Assembly: GCF_017814275.1 (NCBI RefSeq)
Contig: NZ_JAGIYQ010000020.1
Coordinates: 1-63,474, forward strand
Direction: 5' to 3'
From: Gottfriedia endophytica
Lineage (GTDB): Bacteria; Bacillota; Bacilli; Bacillales; Bacillaceae_G
Length of the DNA stretch: 63,474 bases
Shown: one piece after another, positions 46,387-54,772 of the stretch
Layout: every line of letters begins with the position of its first letter
How positions within the stretch are numbered: the first letter of the stretch is position 1
The notes under the pieces: model-generated
What the model was told of the DNA's origin: nothing
Databases searched by the model: none
Seen by the model: only the letters and a program-made list of their open reading frames with translations
Position numbers and translations under genes: made by a program

Positions 46387-46411
46387 CTAACTAAATTAAA
46401 GGAGTAACGCT

Positions 46412-46921
46412 ATGGAAAAAAATGTAGCAATGGAAGTGACAGGTCAGATCGATAAGTGGATGAACTCTAATCAATCTGTGTATGAACTAAGTAAAATAAA
46501 CACAATTAATAATAGTCTCTACAAATTTCAGCAATGGGCAGATGGAAAGCCACTTATAGCAGCCTATCATGTGACAAAAATAGAAGAAGAAAGCTATTAC
46601 CTATTATTTATTGATTGGCATCGTAATGATAATATTTACCTTGTCGTATATGTTGAAAATAAATCAACTACAGCGGCTGAAATTCATCGTACTGAACATC
46701 ATGATGATAAACTAGAACTTGTTTGGAACTATACTCCGTTAAAGAGAGACGGCAAGAACTCTGAAAGAAAAGCCTATTTTAAACAAACATATGGTTCATG
46801 CACCGTTCGGATCCCACTTCCAACCTCACCTATTGATATTGAAGAATTTTTAAACAAATTATATACACTTTGTCGAAATCGTTTGAGAGCTGACAGAATT
46901 GTAGACATATTTGATTTTTAA
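46412..46921 (+). CDS. Hypothetical protein, 169 residues
   Basis: This is a real-looking gene: ATG eight bases after AAAGGAG, normal codon use and a terminator 3 bases past the stop. The product is soluble and mixed alpha/beta, with strands around YYLLFIDWHRNDNIYLVVYV, a charged middle and a helical C-terminus NRLRADRIVDIFDF. I recognise no family, membrane segment or catalytic motif. Confidence 0.75.
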   Translation: MEKNVAMEVTGQIDKWMNSNQSVYELSKINTINNSLYKFQQWADGKPLIAAYHVTKIEEESYYLLFIDWHRNDNIYLVVYVENKSTTAAEIHRTEHHDDKLELVWNYTPLKRDGKNSERKAYFKQTYGSCTVRIPLPTSPIDIEEFLNKLYTLCRNRLRADRIVDIFDF

Positions 46922-46923
46922 TA

Positions 46924-46960
46924 CAAAGAGCGTGCCTCGTTAGATGAGACACGCTTTTTT
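46924..46960. terminator. Terminator between the 169-aa gene and the HD-GYP gene
   Basis: AAAGAGCGTGCCTC / GAGACACGCTTTTTT around GTTAGAT, between convergent genes. Confidence 0.85.
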
Positions 46961-46988
46961 GAATATATCATTTTTTTAAAAGGAAATA

Positions 46989-48434
46989 CTATAACGAAGA
47001 AATCAACGAATCAGTGTTATCTTCAGTTATTATTTTAGCTGGATACTGATATACTTCTGGATTCTTTTCACAAAGATTAACCCATGCATCTACGCAAATC
47101 GGATCAAAATGTTTTCCTTTTTGATTTATTAATAAATCGATCGCACCTTGGTGAGACCAAGCTTTTCGATAAGATCGCTCAGAAGTAAGTGCGTCATATA
47201 CATCTGCAACAGCTACAATTCGTGCTAAAAAAGGTATTTCTTCTTCTTTTAGCTTATCAGGATACCCGCTCCCATCCCATTTTTCATGATGAGATCTAAT
47301 AATGTTAAGCTCTTCTTTCATAAATCCTAGATTTCTACACATTTCGTAGCCGTACGTCGAATGTTTTTCAATCAATTCTCTCTCTTCATTTGTAAGCTTG
47401 CCAGGTTTATTTAAAATAGAATCTGGAATTCGTATTTTCCCAACATCATGCACTAACGTTCCTTGTGCAATTGCCCTGAGTTGTTCTGGATTTAAATTCA
47501 GTTCTTCTGCTAGTTTTAATGCATACATCGTAACTCTAAACGTATGGCCAACTGTATATGTATCTTTCTCTTCCAATGCAATTACAAGCGTCTTTACACT
47601 ATGAGAAATACTACTTGTAATTCTTTCAAAAGGATCGTTTACAAATAACGTCCGTATCGAACCACCAAATGTACCTTTCACTGAGTATTGTTTTATTAAC
47701 CCAAAGATCATAACGATCATAGATGCTAATAATAAAAAATGATATATCCACCAACTAAGTCTCCATGGTTCACCCAGAACCATTATAAGTTGAGAAACGA
47801 TAATCCATCCGGAGCTGTATACAATCGTTAATTGAAGTGGAAATCGTGAAAATCGATAAGATTGATAGTACTTATACATTGTTATGAGATTTAGAATTAA
47901 TGTAACGGCCGTTAAAAACCAATTAAGAGGTTTTATATCCATTGGCATAAAATGCATGATGTGTGGATTTAGCATACATACTAGTTCAAAGATAAACAGT
48001 GCAATAATCCAAGTTGGAAAAAGAATACCGTTTCGCCGTGAAAATAGTTCAACTAATTTACTATCAGTCGGCAACGAAGAAAACCATAACCAAATTGTGG
48101 CTAACAACATACTTAGTTGAGCGGCAATTCCAGGCAAATGTGTTTGCGAGAGTAAGAAATGCGGTGTTGATAATCCATGTAATAAAAACATTTGTGCAAG
48201 CGAGACGAAGGACAAAGATAGAAAACCTACCTTTATGTTTCTAACTCTTCTCCCTACAATACCAATCGCAATCGCAATAATGATGGCCAATATCGAGACA
48301 GCACTCACAACAAAAAAATGACCTCTAGGTACTTCATAATAAGGGTCATTGAGTAGGCCATTTTTAAAGCACTCAAATAATACTAGTGGGAAAATAATTG
48401 CAATTAATGGACCAAAATAGCTATAATTCTTCAT
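46989..48434 (-). CDS. HD-GYP domain membrane protein
   Basis: The protein (481 aa) has about eight membrane helices (1-240) and a C-terminal HD-GYP domain (about 275-460) with HDVGKIRIPDSILNKPG and HHEKWDGSGYP, the full catalytic pattern. HD-GYP proteins hydrolyse cyclic dinucleotides such as c-di-GMP. The N-terminal half is probably a membrane sensor. The substrate is inferred from family only. Confidence 0.88.
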   Translation of the reverse strand: MKNYSYFGPLIAIIFPLVLFECFKNGLLNDPYYEVPRGHFFVVSAVSILAIIIAIAIGIVGRRVRNIKVGFLSLSFVSLAQMFLLHGLSTPHFLLSQTHLPGIAAQLSMLLATIWLWFSSLPTDSKLVELFSRRNGILFPTWIIALFIFELVCMLNPHIMHFMPMDIKPLNWFLTAVTLILNLITMYKYYQSYRFSRFPLQLTIVYSSGWIIVSQLIMVLGEPWRLSWWIYHFLLLASMIVMIFGLIKQYSVKGTFGGSIRTLFVNDPFERITSSISHSVKTLVIALEEKDTYTVGHTFRVTMYALKLAEELNLNPEQLRAIAQGTLVHDVGKIRIPDSILNKPGKLTNEERELIEKHSTYGYEMCRNLGFMKEELNIIRSHHEKWDGSGYPDKLKEEEIPFLARIVAVADVYDALTSERSYRKAWSHQGAIDLLINQKGKHFDPICVDAWVNLCEKNPEVYQYPAKIITEDNTDSLISSL

Positions 48435-48629
48435 TCATATACCTCTCCAACTAATTACTAACAATTTTCATATTTACCTTATATTACCATATAGTTGTCT
48501 TATTTTAGTTAATTTTCAGTTAATTTGTCGAAAAAAATTTTCTCATTTATTAATAGGAGGTATTAAAATACTCCTTTTTTCTATTATTTACTCTTATAAA
48601 GTTCTTCAATTAAATAGCCTTAAGACATA

Positions 48630-48662
48630 AAAGTGGCTATACATTTTTAAATGTATAGCCTA
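48630..48662. terminator. Hairpin downstream of the tautomerase gene
   Basis: GGCTATACATTT / AAATGTATAGCC is a perfect 12-bp stem with a two-base loop, 40 bases past the last gene of the aromatic cluster. The T run is weak, so it is a probable rather than certain terminator. The rest of 48435-48698 is AT-rich and empty. Confidence 0.65.
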
Positions 48663-48698
48663 AGAAAAACTATAATTAGATTATTATACTGTAAGGTC

Positions 48699-48899
48699 TT
48701 AGTTATTTTTATTTCTCAATTCAAATATAGGCACTCCAGCTACTCCCCAATTTTCTTCTGGAATTTCATTCAGTAAAACTCTAATTGATTCCCGCGGGCT
48801 CCTAAGTGTCCTACTCACTGCATCAGTAACTTCAGAAATTAATTCTCTTTTTAATTCAGTGGATCTGCCCTCTAATATGTGTATTTGAATAATCGGCAT
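48699..48899 (-). CDS. 4-oxalocrotonate tautomerase-type enzyme
   Basis: This 66-residue tautomerase superfamily member starts MPIIQIHILEGRS. Removal of Met exposes the catalytic Pro-1, and Arg-11/Arg-39-type residues are present. The ATG at 48899 is chosen over one two codons upstream because only it gives Pro-1 and the better spacing from AAGGAG. It follows the hydratase/decarboxylase-like gene by 17 bases, consistent with a meta-cleavage pathway. Confidence 0.9.
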   Translation of the reverse strand: MPIIQIHILEGRSTELKRELISEVTDAVSRTLRSPRESIRVLLNEIPEENWGVAGVPIFELRNKNN

Positions 48900-48915
48900 T
48901 ATCATATCTCCTTAA

Positions 48916-49689
48916 TTAATGGGACACAGTCATATTTAATGTACCTAATTTATCATATTCGACTGTAATCACATCACCTATTTGTACATGAATAGCTTCA
49001 GTAATTCCACCAGTTAAAACAACCATCCCTGGTTCAATACAATGCCCTGTATTATGCAACATTTGGACTAGTTTCATTACTGAACGAACAGGGTTTCCCA
49101 TAACCGCCGATCCATTACCTTTTTGAACAATCTGACCGTTTAACTTCATTACAACTTCAATTTGATCCAAATTATATTGATTTGGGGGATAGTTTTTTTT
49201 CGAAACAAAAATTTTTGCACTAGAAGCATTATCTGCCACAACATCAATCAGATTAAACGAAAAGTCCTTATACCGGCTATCAATGACCTCTAATGCAGGC
49301 ATGATGAACTCCGTTGCCTCCCATACGTCCTGTTCGGTAATATCTTTTCCTTCCAAGCGCTTATTAAAAAGAAATGCAATTTCAGGTTCCACACGTGGAT
49401 GAATTAGCTTTTCTACATGCAATATTGGTTCTTCAATCACCATTGACTCTAATAATCTCCCATAAATCGGTTGATCTACTCCAACTGATTCTTGCTTTGC
49501 AATACTAGTTAATCCCATTTTCCATCCTATTAGTCGGTCTCCTATTTGACAGTCCTTCTCTATGTTTAAACGCTGAATTTCGTATGCATCTTCTAGAGAA
49601 AGACCTTTGTATCGTTGAGTAATTTTTTCAAGTTCTAAGACGTTTTTTTGATGCCAACTTAGTTCATCTGCAATTTTTTGTAAAATCAC
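48916..49689 (-). CDS. 2-keto-4-pentenoate hydratase / 4-oxalocrotonate decarboxylase family
   Basis: This 257-residue FAH-like enzyme has IGWKMGLTS near residue 50 and the metal-binding HPRVEPEIAFLFNKRL with the two Glu. It also has VMKLNGQIVQKGNGSAVMGNP near the middle and MVVLTGGITEA near the end. Hydratase and decarboxylase members look alike, and with the tautomerase next door the decarboxylase (DmpH-like) is slightly favoured. Confidence 0.85.
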   Translation of the reverse strand: MILQKIADELSWHQKNVLELEKITQRYKGLSLEDAYEIQRLNIEKDCQIGDRLIGWKMGLTSIAKQESVGVDQPIYGRLLESMVIEEPILHVEKLIHPRVEPEIAFLFNKRLEGKDITEQDVWEATEFIMPALEVIDSRYKDFSFNLIDVVADNASSAKIFVSKKNYPPNQYNLDQIEVVMKLNGQIVQKGNGSAVMGNPVRSVMKLVQMLHNTGHCIEPGMVVLTGGITEAIHVQIGDVITVEYDKLGTLNMTVSH

Positions 49690-49758
49690 TTTCTCAATAC
49701 CTCATTTTCCCTATTTTTCTAGCTTTTAAAATTTATCACCTTTAGAAAACGCAATTTC

Positions 49759-50541
49759 TTACTCAAACTGCCATACACTATGACTTAAGTTTCCATATCG
49801 ATAACTACGATGAAGTAAAGTTGCTTTTCTAGTATCATCCGCCACGCCCATAGCATAAAACAGAGGAACAAAGTGTTCATTACCATAAGGTGGCACTGCA
49901 AATTTCGCATTTGGAGCAAGAGAGTCATAGTTAAATAGAGAATCAACATCCCAATTTTTAATGTGATAAGCTAACCAATCATCAAACTCAAGTGCCCAAG
50001 AATCTACTTTTCCATTGTCATCAAACATTTTTAAAGCACCTAGATTGTGAACTGTCCCACCGCTACCAATAATTAAAATGTCCTTCTCTCTCAATGCTTT
50101 TAAAGTTTTTCCGATTTTATATTGCTCCTCTGGAGAAAGATCTGGGTTAACGGACATTTGAATAACAGGAATTTCAGCGTTTGGATAAAGTAAACGAAGA
50201 ACTACCCATGCCCCATGGTCCAAGCCACGTTTTGTTTCTACTTCGAACGGAATCCCATTCTGACTAAATAAATCTTTTACTTCTTTTGAAATCTCATTAT
50301 TACCTTTTGCAGGGTATTTAATCTGGTATAACTTAGGATCAAACCCACCAAAATCATAAATCGTATCATATTCATCTATTTCACTTACTCTTTGAGTAGT
50401 ACTCTCCCAATGTGCAGTAAATAACACGACAGCCTTTGGAGTAGGCAATGTACGACCTAAGTGATTTAAAAACTGTGTATACTCATTGTTCTCAATCGCT
50501 ATTAATGGCGCTCCATGAGCTATAAATAAAGATGGTAACAT
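49759..50541 (-). CDS. DODA-type extradiol ring-cleavage dioxygenase
   Basis: This 260-residue LigB-fold non-heme iron dioxygenase has LFIAHGAP at the N-terminus (metal His), FTAHWEST, LDHGAWVVLRLLYP, GSGGTVHNLGAL (His) and VPPYGNEHFVPLFYA (His). Members open catechol-type rings such as DOPA or protocatechuate. It lies 70 bases upstream of the hydratase gene on the same strand. Confidence 0.9.
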   Translation of the reverse strand: MLPSLFIAHGAPLIAIENNEYTQFLNHLGRTLPTPKAVVLFTAHWESTTQRVSEIDEYDTIYDFGGFDPKLYQIKYPAKGNNEISKEVKDLFSQNGIPFEVETKRGLDHGAWVVLRLLYPNAEIPVIQMSVNPDLSPEEQYKIGKTLKALREKDILIIGSGGTVHNLGALKMFDDNGKVDSWALEFDDWLAYHIKNWDVDSLFNYDSLAPNAKFAVPPYGNEHFVPLFYAMGVADDTRKATLLHRSYRYGNLSHSVWQFE

Positions 50542-50593
50542 GTAACTTCCTCCTAATTCTTTTTTAATGAACTCTCATGTCTAATTAACAGGT

Positions 50594-51238
50594 TTACTTT
50601 TGTAAATCATCAAGTAACCACTGGTGAAAATCTTGGAGATTCTCATTCGATACAGTATGTCCTTCTGCGTATTCTTTGAAAGTTACTGGTATTCCTAATT
50701 TATTAAAGAAATCAACATTTTCTATTCCCCATCCGAAAGGTAAAACTTGGTCCATCTTCCCATGTGAAATAAACACGGATAAATTTTCCCCTGGATCAAT
50801 GTTGTATTCTTCTTTCACAAACAATGGAATATATCCACTTAAAGCAACAATTCCCTTAATTTTGTTTCCAAGTGTTACTCCCAATGTCATTGCAAGAATT
50901 GCTCCTTGACTAAAACCAAGTAAATATAATCTGTTTAAATCAATAGGATATTGCTCACTCGCATAATCAATAAAACTTGTAAGTTTATTTACACCTTCAT
51001 CGAAAACTTCTCTATGTGGTTTACCAAAACCTTGAATCGTAAAATAGGCAAATCCAGGTGGCTGTGATAAATGACCACGTATACTAAAGATAAAAAATGA
51101 ATCATCTAACCCATTAACAAGTGACAACATATTTTGTTCATTGCTTCCAATTCCGTGCATCACAAATATAGCAGGGTATGTTTCTCCTTCTTGAAAATTC
51201 TTTGGACGTCTAAGTTCATAAATCATCGGTGCTTCCAT
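50594..51238 (-). CDS. Alpha/beta hydrolase (carboxylesterase/phospholipase type)
   Basis: This 214-residue serine hydrolase has the oxyanion region MHGIGSNEQNM, the nucleophile elbow LLGFSQGAILA, and the catalytic Asp and His in HGKMDQVLPF and EGHTVS. It resembles MhqD of B. subtilis, part of the quinone/catechol response. It is first in the four-gene cluster and divergent from the XRE-cupin regulator. Confidence 0.85.
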   Translation of the reverse strand: MEAPMIYELRRPKNFQEGETYPAIFVMHGIGSNEQNMLSLVNGLDDSFFIFSIRGHLSQPPGFAYFTIQGFGKPHREVFDEGVNKLTSFIDYASEQYPIDLNRLYLLGFSQGAILAMTLGVTLGNKIKGIVALSGYIPLFVKEEYNIDPGENLSVFISHGKMDQVLPFGWGIENVDFFNKLGIPVTFKEYAEGHTVSNENLQDFHQWLLDDLQK

Positions 51239-51306
51239 TTGTCTATCATCCCTTCGTTTTTCTATTTATTGTTTCTTCGTTATAAAAATTTCATAATAAA
51301 AATAAT

Positions 51307-51452
51307 AGTTTCATATTAAGAAACTATATGTCAAAAAAATATCAAAAAGTTTCTTTATATGAATATTTGTTTTCTAAAAGATATCAAACCATCTATGGAT
51401 TGTCAATTTTATTTTTGTTAATATAGAAATAAGTTTTTTATTAAGAAACATA
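51307..51452. promoter_or_regulatory. Operator cluster between esterase and XRE-cupin genes
   Basis: The inverted repeat AGTTTC-ATATTAA-GAAACT lies at 51307-51325. More GAAAC-type half-sites follow as AAAGTTTCTTTATATG (about 51347) and TTATTAAGAAACATAAG (about 51437). Repetition of the same half-site across the divergent promoter region suggests binding by the adjacent regulator. Confidence 0.5.
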
Positions 51453-51464
51453 AGAGGTAATTAA

Positions 51465-52010
51465 ATGGATATTGGATCTAAAATTCGCGCAATTAGAAAT
51501 AGAAAAAAGATAACAATTGCACAAATGTGTGAACAAACTGGCCTTTCAAAAGGATTCATAAGTAATGTGGAGAACAACAATACCTCCCCTTCGATCAATA
51601 CTCTGCAACTAATCGCTAACTTCTTGAATGTTCCTTTGCCATATTTATTACTAGAAAAAGAACAACATATGAGTGTTGTCAGGAAAAATGAAAGAAAGAC
51701 CACTACTTATAAAGAAGGAAATTTAAAAATCGAACATTTAGCGTCTAAAGGTGGTTTAAGGATGATGCTAGTTGAAATTCCACCAGGAGCTTCAACCGGA
51801 AAAGGTAATTCCCATGAAGGGGAAGAATCTCATTTAGTATTAGATGGGAAAATTCTTGCTGAACAAGGGGAAGATTCATACATTCTTGAAGAAGGCGATA
51901 CGTTCACATGGAATGCAAGTGTAGCACATTATGTTGAAAATATTGGTGATAAGCCTGCTGTTATTTTGATTGCCATATCTACTGACAGCGAACTTCATGA
52001 CATTCATTAA
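51465..52010 (+). CDS. XRE family regulator with C-terminal cupin
   Basis: This 181-residue protein has an N-terminal helix-turn-helix (about 5-60: IRAIRNRKKITIAQMCEQTG and SKGFISNVENNNTSPSINTL). A cupin domain (about 105-175) has GEESHLVLDGKILAEQGE and a His in VAHYVENIG. Such regulators sense small ligands in the cupin barrel. It is divergent from the ring-cleavage cluster and probably controls it. Confidence 0.88.
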   Translation: MDIGSKIRAIRNRKKITIAQMCEQTGLSKGFISNVENNNTSPSINTLQLIANFLNVPLPYLLLEKEQHMSVVRKNERKTTTYKEGNLKIEHLASKGGLRMMLVEIPPGASTGKGNSHEGEESHLVLDGKILAEQGEDSYILEEGDTFTWNASVAHYVENIGDKPAVILIAISTDSELHDIH

Positions 52011-52028
52011 AATAAGGCTCTAAAGTAA

Positions 52029-52071
52029 AAAAGGAAATCAGTTTAGAATCCAATCCGAATTCCTTTTTTAC
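52029..52071. terminator. Terminator between the XRE-cupin gene and the epimerase
   Basis: AAAAAAGGAA ... TTCCTTTTTT with an inner GAATC / GATTGG pairing, between convergent genes. Confidence 0.7.
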
Positions 52072-52123
52072 TCTCTTTGTTTAGCTTTTCCTTTCCCCTT
52101 ATCTTTTAGCCCTATTCTTTACC

Positions 52124-53071
52124 CTATTCCTCCCTCTTTTCCCTATCTCTCATAAATTCAATTGTCTGCCTTAAACCTTCTTGATATGATGTTCGAGGAA
52201 TCTCCCCTATTTGTTTCTCATATTTATCTCCATTTAAAACAACTGGTTCTTCATTAAGATAAAACATTTCAACTACTTCACGCATATTTGCATTAAATAG
52301 TCCTAAAAATTTAATCATGCTTTTTGAAATGGTTGATACTTTTTTATCGTATTGAGTTATGTTTCGTATTTCTTGAACTAATTCTTCTCCAGTAATGACG
52401 TCATACCCTGGAATATTCCAGTTTTGTCCGTATGCCTCATCGTTTAAAGCCAAGTTCACGATTGCCCTTGCACCATCTGGAGTAAAAATAAATTCTCTTG
52501 CTATTTTTTGCTCCCCTACATAACTTGATTTTTTATTTTTCACGATATTTTGAAGAGTATAATGTAAAATTGTATTTTCTGCATTTGGGCCATAAAAATC
52601 TGGGAAGTGTGCGATTAGAGATGGAACATCGGATTCTTTTATTAGTTTTTCTACTTGTAAACGAGTGTTGCCTTTTTTTGTATGAGGATTTTTTGGAGTT
52701 GTCTCAGTTACCTTCTTACCTGGACTTCTCCCATAAGCATAGATATTATCAACAATTGCAAGCTTAGCAGACTGCTTTTTCGCAACGTTTAATATATTCA
52801 TCATGAATGGAGGTAATTTCTCTTCCCATTCAACATATGGTAAATTTGCCGCTTGGAAAATAACGTCTGAGCCTGAAGCAGCTGCTAGTAAATCCTTTAA
52901 TTCAAAAATATCACCAGAAAAAATTGTAACATTCGTATCTCCGTCAAACAGTTTTTCTAACTTTGATTTTGTACGTGCAAATGCAACGACCTCTATCCCT
53001 CTGCTAGATAATTCTTTTACAATTGAATACCCCATACCTCCTGAAGCTCCCAAAACTAACGCTTTTTTCAC
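52124..53071 (-). CDS. NAD-dependent epimerase/dehydratase family protein
   Basis: This 315-residue extended SDR-like protein has the NAD(P) motif VLGASGGMGYS, and YAYGRSPGKKVTE as the YxxxK-like segment. It also has HFPDFYGPNAENT and GQNWNIPGYD, typical of sugar epimerase-like reductases. The substrate is unknown. It is the second gene of a pair with the TetR regulator upstream, and a TetR-like palindrome lies just before it. Confidence 0.83.
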   Translation of the reverse strand: MKKALVLGASGGMGYSIVKELSSRGIEVVAFARTKSKLEKLFDGDTNVTIFSGDIFELKDLLAAASGSDVIFQAANLPYVEWEEKLPPFMMNILNVAKKQSAKLAIVDNIYAYGRSPGKKVTETTPKNPHTKKGNTRLQVEKLIKESDVPSLIAHFPDFYGPNAENTILHYTLQNIVKNKKSSYVGEQKIAREFIFTPDGARAIVNLALNDEAYGQNWNIPGYDVITGEELVQEIRNITQYDKKVSTISKSMIKFLGLFNANMREVVEMFYLNEEPVVLNGDKYEKQIGEIPRTSYQEGLRQTIEFMRDREKREE

Positions 53072-53096
53072 TTTAAATTCCTCCCAATATTTTTAA

Positions 53097-53111
53097 TTGA
53101 CCATCGGTTAA
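53097..53111. promoter_or_regulatory. TetR operator candidate before the epimerase gene
   Basis: TTGACCATCGGTTAA is a near-perfect palindrome (TTRACC/GGTYAA). It shares the TTGACCA half with the site upstream of tetR. It lies 26 bases upstream of the epimerase start. Confidence 0.6.
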
Positions 53112-53127
53112 TTAAACTCAAAAAAAA

Positions 53128-53697
53128 TTAGTTAATTGATTTAAGAAGAAAATTCACATGAAGTTTTGCCAAACTTTCCACATCATCATAGCTAGTAACA
53201 TGACGAAGATAATGTGTAACAAAGCCATGTAATGATAAGAATAATGACCATATTTCTTGAATTGAAATTTTCTTTTCACATAGGAAATATGCATTATCAG
53301 CAAATTTTTTATAGGTATGATTTGGACCTTCATTAATAAAATTTCGTACTTCTTCATCTTTTATAAGGAACATAATCTCATATTGACTTTGATATGTCAG
53401 ACCAAACTTAATAAAACCTAAAAGTAATTGCTCCATCTTCTCCTTTTGTTCTAACTCTTTCTCCATCACCTCATCTACTACCTTATCAAGCATATGAAAA
53501 TGTTCTTCGACTAATGCATAAAATAACTCTGCTTTATTCTTAAAATGATAGTAAATAGCTCCATGACTATAATCTAATTCTTTAGCAATTTGTCTCATTG
53601 ACACATGCTGATATCCATTTTTTACAAACAAATCTCTAGCGGCATCCATTATGATTTCACGAGTTAATTCTTGTTTGACTGATTTTCTAGCTGACAT
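53128..53697 (-). CDS. TetR family transcriptional regulator
   Basis: This protein (189 aa) has an N-terminal TetR helix-turn-helix (ARDLFVKNGYQHVSMRQIAKELDYSHGAIYYHFKNK split over residues 18-55) and a helical ligand-binding domain of the TetR_C_13/WHG type. The start at 53697 follows AAGGAGGAG; a start seven codons upstream would overlap the operator. It probably represses itself and the epimerase gene. Confidence 0.9.
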   Translation of the reverse strand: MSARKSVKQELTREIIMDAARDLFVKNGYQHVSMRQIAKELDYSHGAIYYHFKNKAELFYALVEEHFHMLDKVVDEVMEKELEQKEKMEQLLLGFIKFGLTYQSQYEIMFLIKDEEVRNFINEGPNHTYKKFADNAYFLCEKKISIQEIWSLFLSLHGFVTHYLRHVTSYDDVESLAKLHVNFLLKSIN

Positions 53698-53710
53698 TTG
53701 CTCCTCCTTA

Positions 53711-53725
53711 TTGACCACTGTTCAA
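53711..53725. promoter_or_regulatory. TetR operator candidate before tetR
   Basis: TTGACCACTGTTCAA is a 15-base palindrome around a central C with one mismatch per arm. It sits directly upstream of the tetR ribosome site. Confidence 0.65.
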
Positions 53726-53804
53726 TAAAATAATATGCTACACTCTTTTCTTTTGTCAATCATTTCCATAAATTTTTTTTTCCTATGTAACTTTTATTCC
53801 TTAA

Positions 53805-54036
53805 AGCTGTTTCCGTAAACATTGTTGTTATTAAAAAAAGAGTTCGTTGGTTTCCGCTCCAGGATACTCGCTTTCCGTGGGGCGGGCGGTGAGCCTCCTC
53901 GTCGCTATCGCTCCTGCGGGGTCTCACCTGTCCCGCTACTCCCACAGGAGTCTCGCACCTTCCGCTCCAACTAACTCTTTATTAAAGTTTGCTTTAACAA
54001 AATCTTTTTAAAACTACAATCTTTTAAAAAAGAGCC
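53805..54036 (+). repeat. Family R repeat, copy R12 (subtype A)
   Basis: Ends AGCTGTTTCCGTAAACATTG and AATCTTTTAAAAAAGAGCC. Core subtype A with loop GCCTCCTCGTCGCTATCG. The outer arms read AGTTCGTTGG / CCAACTAACT, a variant pair shared with R8. The stretch 54037-54218 beyond it is AT-rich and shows nothing else. Confidence 0.9.
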
Positions 54037-54218
54037 TGTATTAATCACAAAAAATGTTTTTTATGTTTCGTGGACTCTTAAAGAAACTAGAACATGGTCT
54101 AAAAAACTACTCAATAATAGAGTCTCTTCTTTTCTTTCCAAAAACTTATTGTTTACCTTTAAATATGACACATAAATAAACTGTAACTCTAAAAAAGAAT
54201 TGATTGCCTCATCTTAAG

Positions 54219-54590
54219 TTATTTTAGTTTCTCATTCAAAACATTTTCCTCTAAAACTGAAAATTTATCTCCATAAACTCTCGTAATATGGTTTTCACCC
54301 CAAGTACATAAAGAGTTTAAAATACCTTGTAAACTCAATCCATATTCACTAAGTTCATATTCTACTTTTGGTGGAACCTGATTATAAACGATTCGATTGA
54401 TCACACCATCTTCTTCTAGCTCTCGTAATTGTTGAGTTAACATTTTTTGTGTAATATTTGGCATTAATCGTTTCAATTCACTTGTACGTTTTTTACCATG
54501 GGTTAGATGGCACAGAATAACGCATTTCCATTTCCCGCCTATAACTTCAAGTGTAGCTTCAACTGATATATTATACTTCTTCTTTTGCAT
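54219..54590 (-). CDS. ytcD: HxlR family regulator YtcD
   Basis: This 123-residue winged-helix regulator has VIGGKWKCVILCHLTHGKKR, the classic HxlR opening, then MPNITQKMLTQQLRELEEDG (recognition helix) and YELSEYGLSL. Divergent from an MFS and an aldo-keto reductase gene, it matches the B. subtilis ytcD-ytbDE arrangement. It has one Cys near the N-terminus (KWKC), as in redox-sensing relatives, and more further on. Confidence 0.88.
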   Translation of the reverse strand: MQKKKYNISVEATLEVIGGKWKCVILCHLTHGKKRTSELKRLMPNITQKMLTQQLRELEEDGVINRIVYNQVPPKVEYELSEYGLSLQGILNSLCTWGENHITRVYGDKFSVLEENVLNEKLK

Positions 54591-54604
54591 ATTCCCCTCC
54601 TAAT

Positions 54605-54661
54605 ATATAGGCACTAAAAAGTATCTATGGCACATTTTAGTGCCTATATTACTTTAAAGTA
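54605..54661. promoter_or_regulatory. YtcD operator candidates in the divergent promoter region
   Basis: ATATAGGCACTAAAA (54605-54619) and TTTTAGTGCCTATAT (54635-54649) are perfect 15-base inverted repeats with a 15-base spacer. A second palindrome TACTTTAAAGTA (54650-54661) abuts it. Their position between ytcD and ytbD suits control of both genes. Confidence 0.7.
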
Positions 54662-54772
54662 TGTTCTTTTCCATTCGAACTATATAGCTCATAATAACAT
54701 TTGTCGACCAACTTCATCAAATTCTTGAGGAAAGATTGATACATTAATCATCACAATAAAGGAGGAAAGTTA

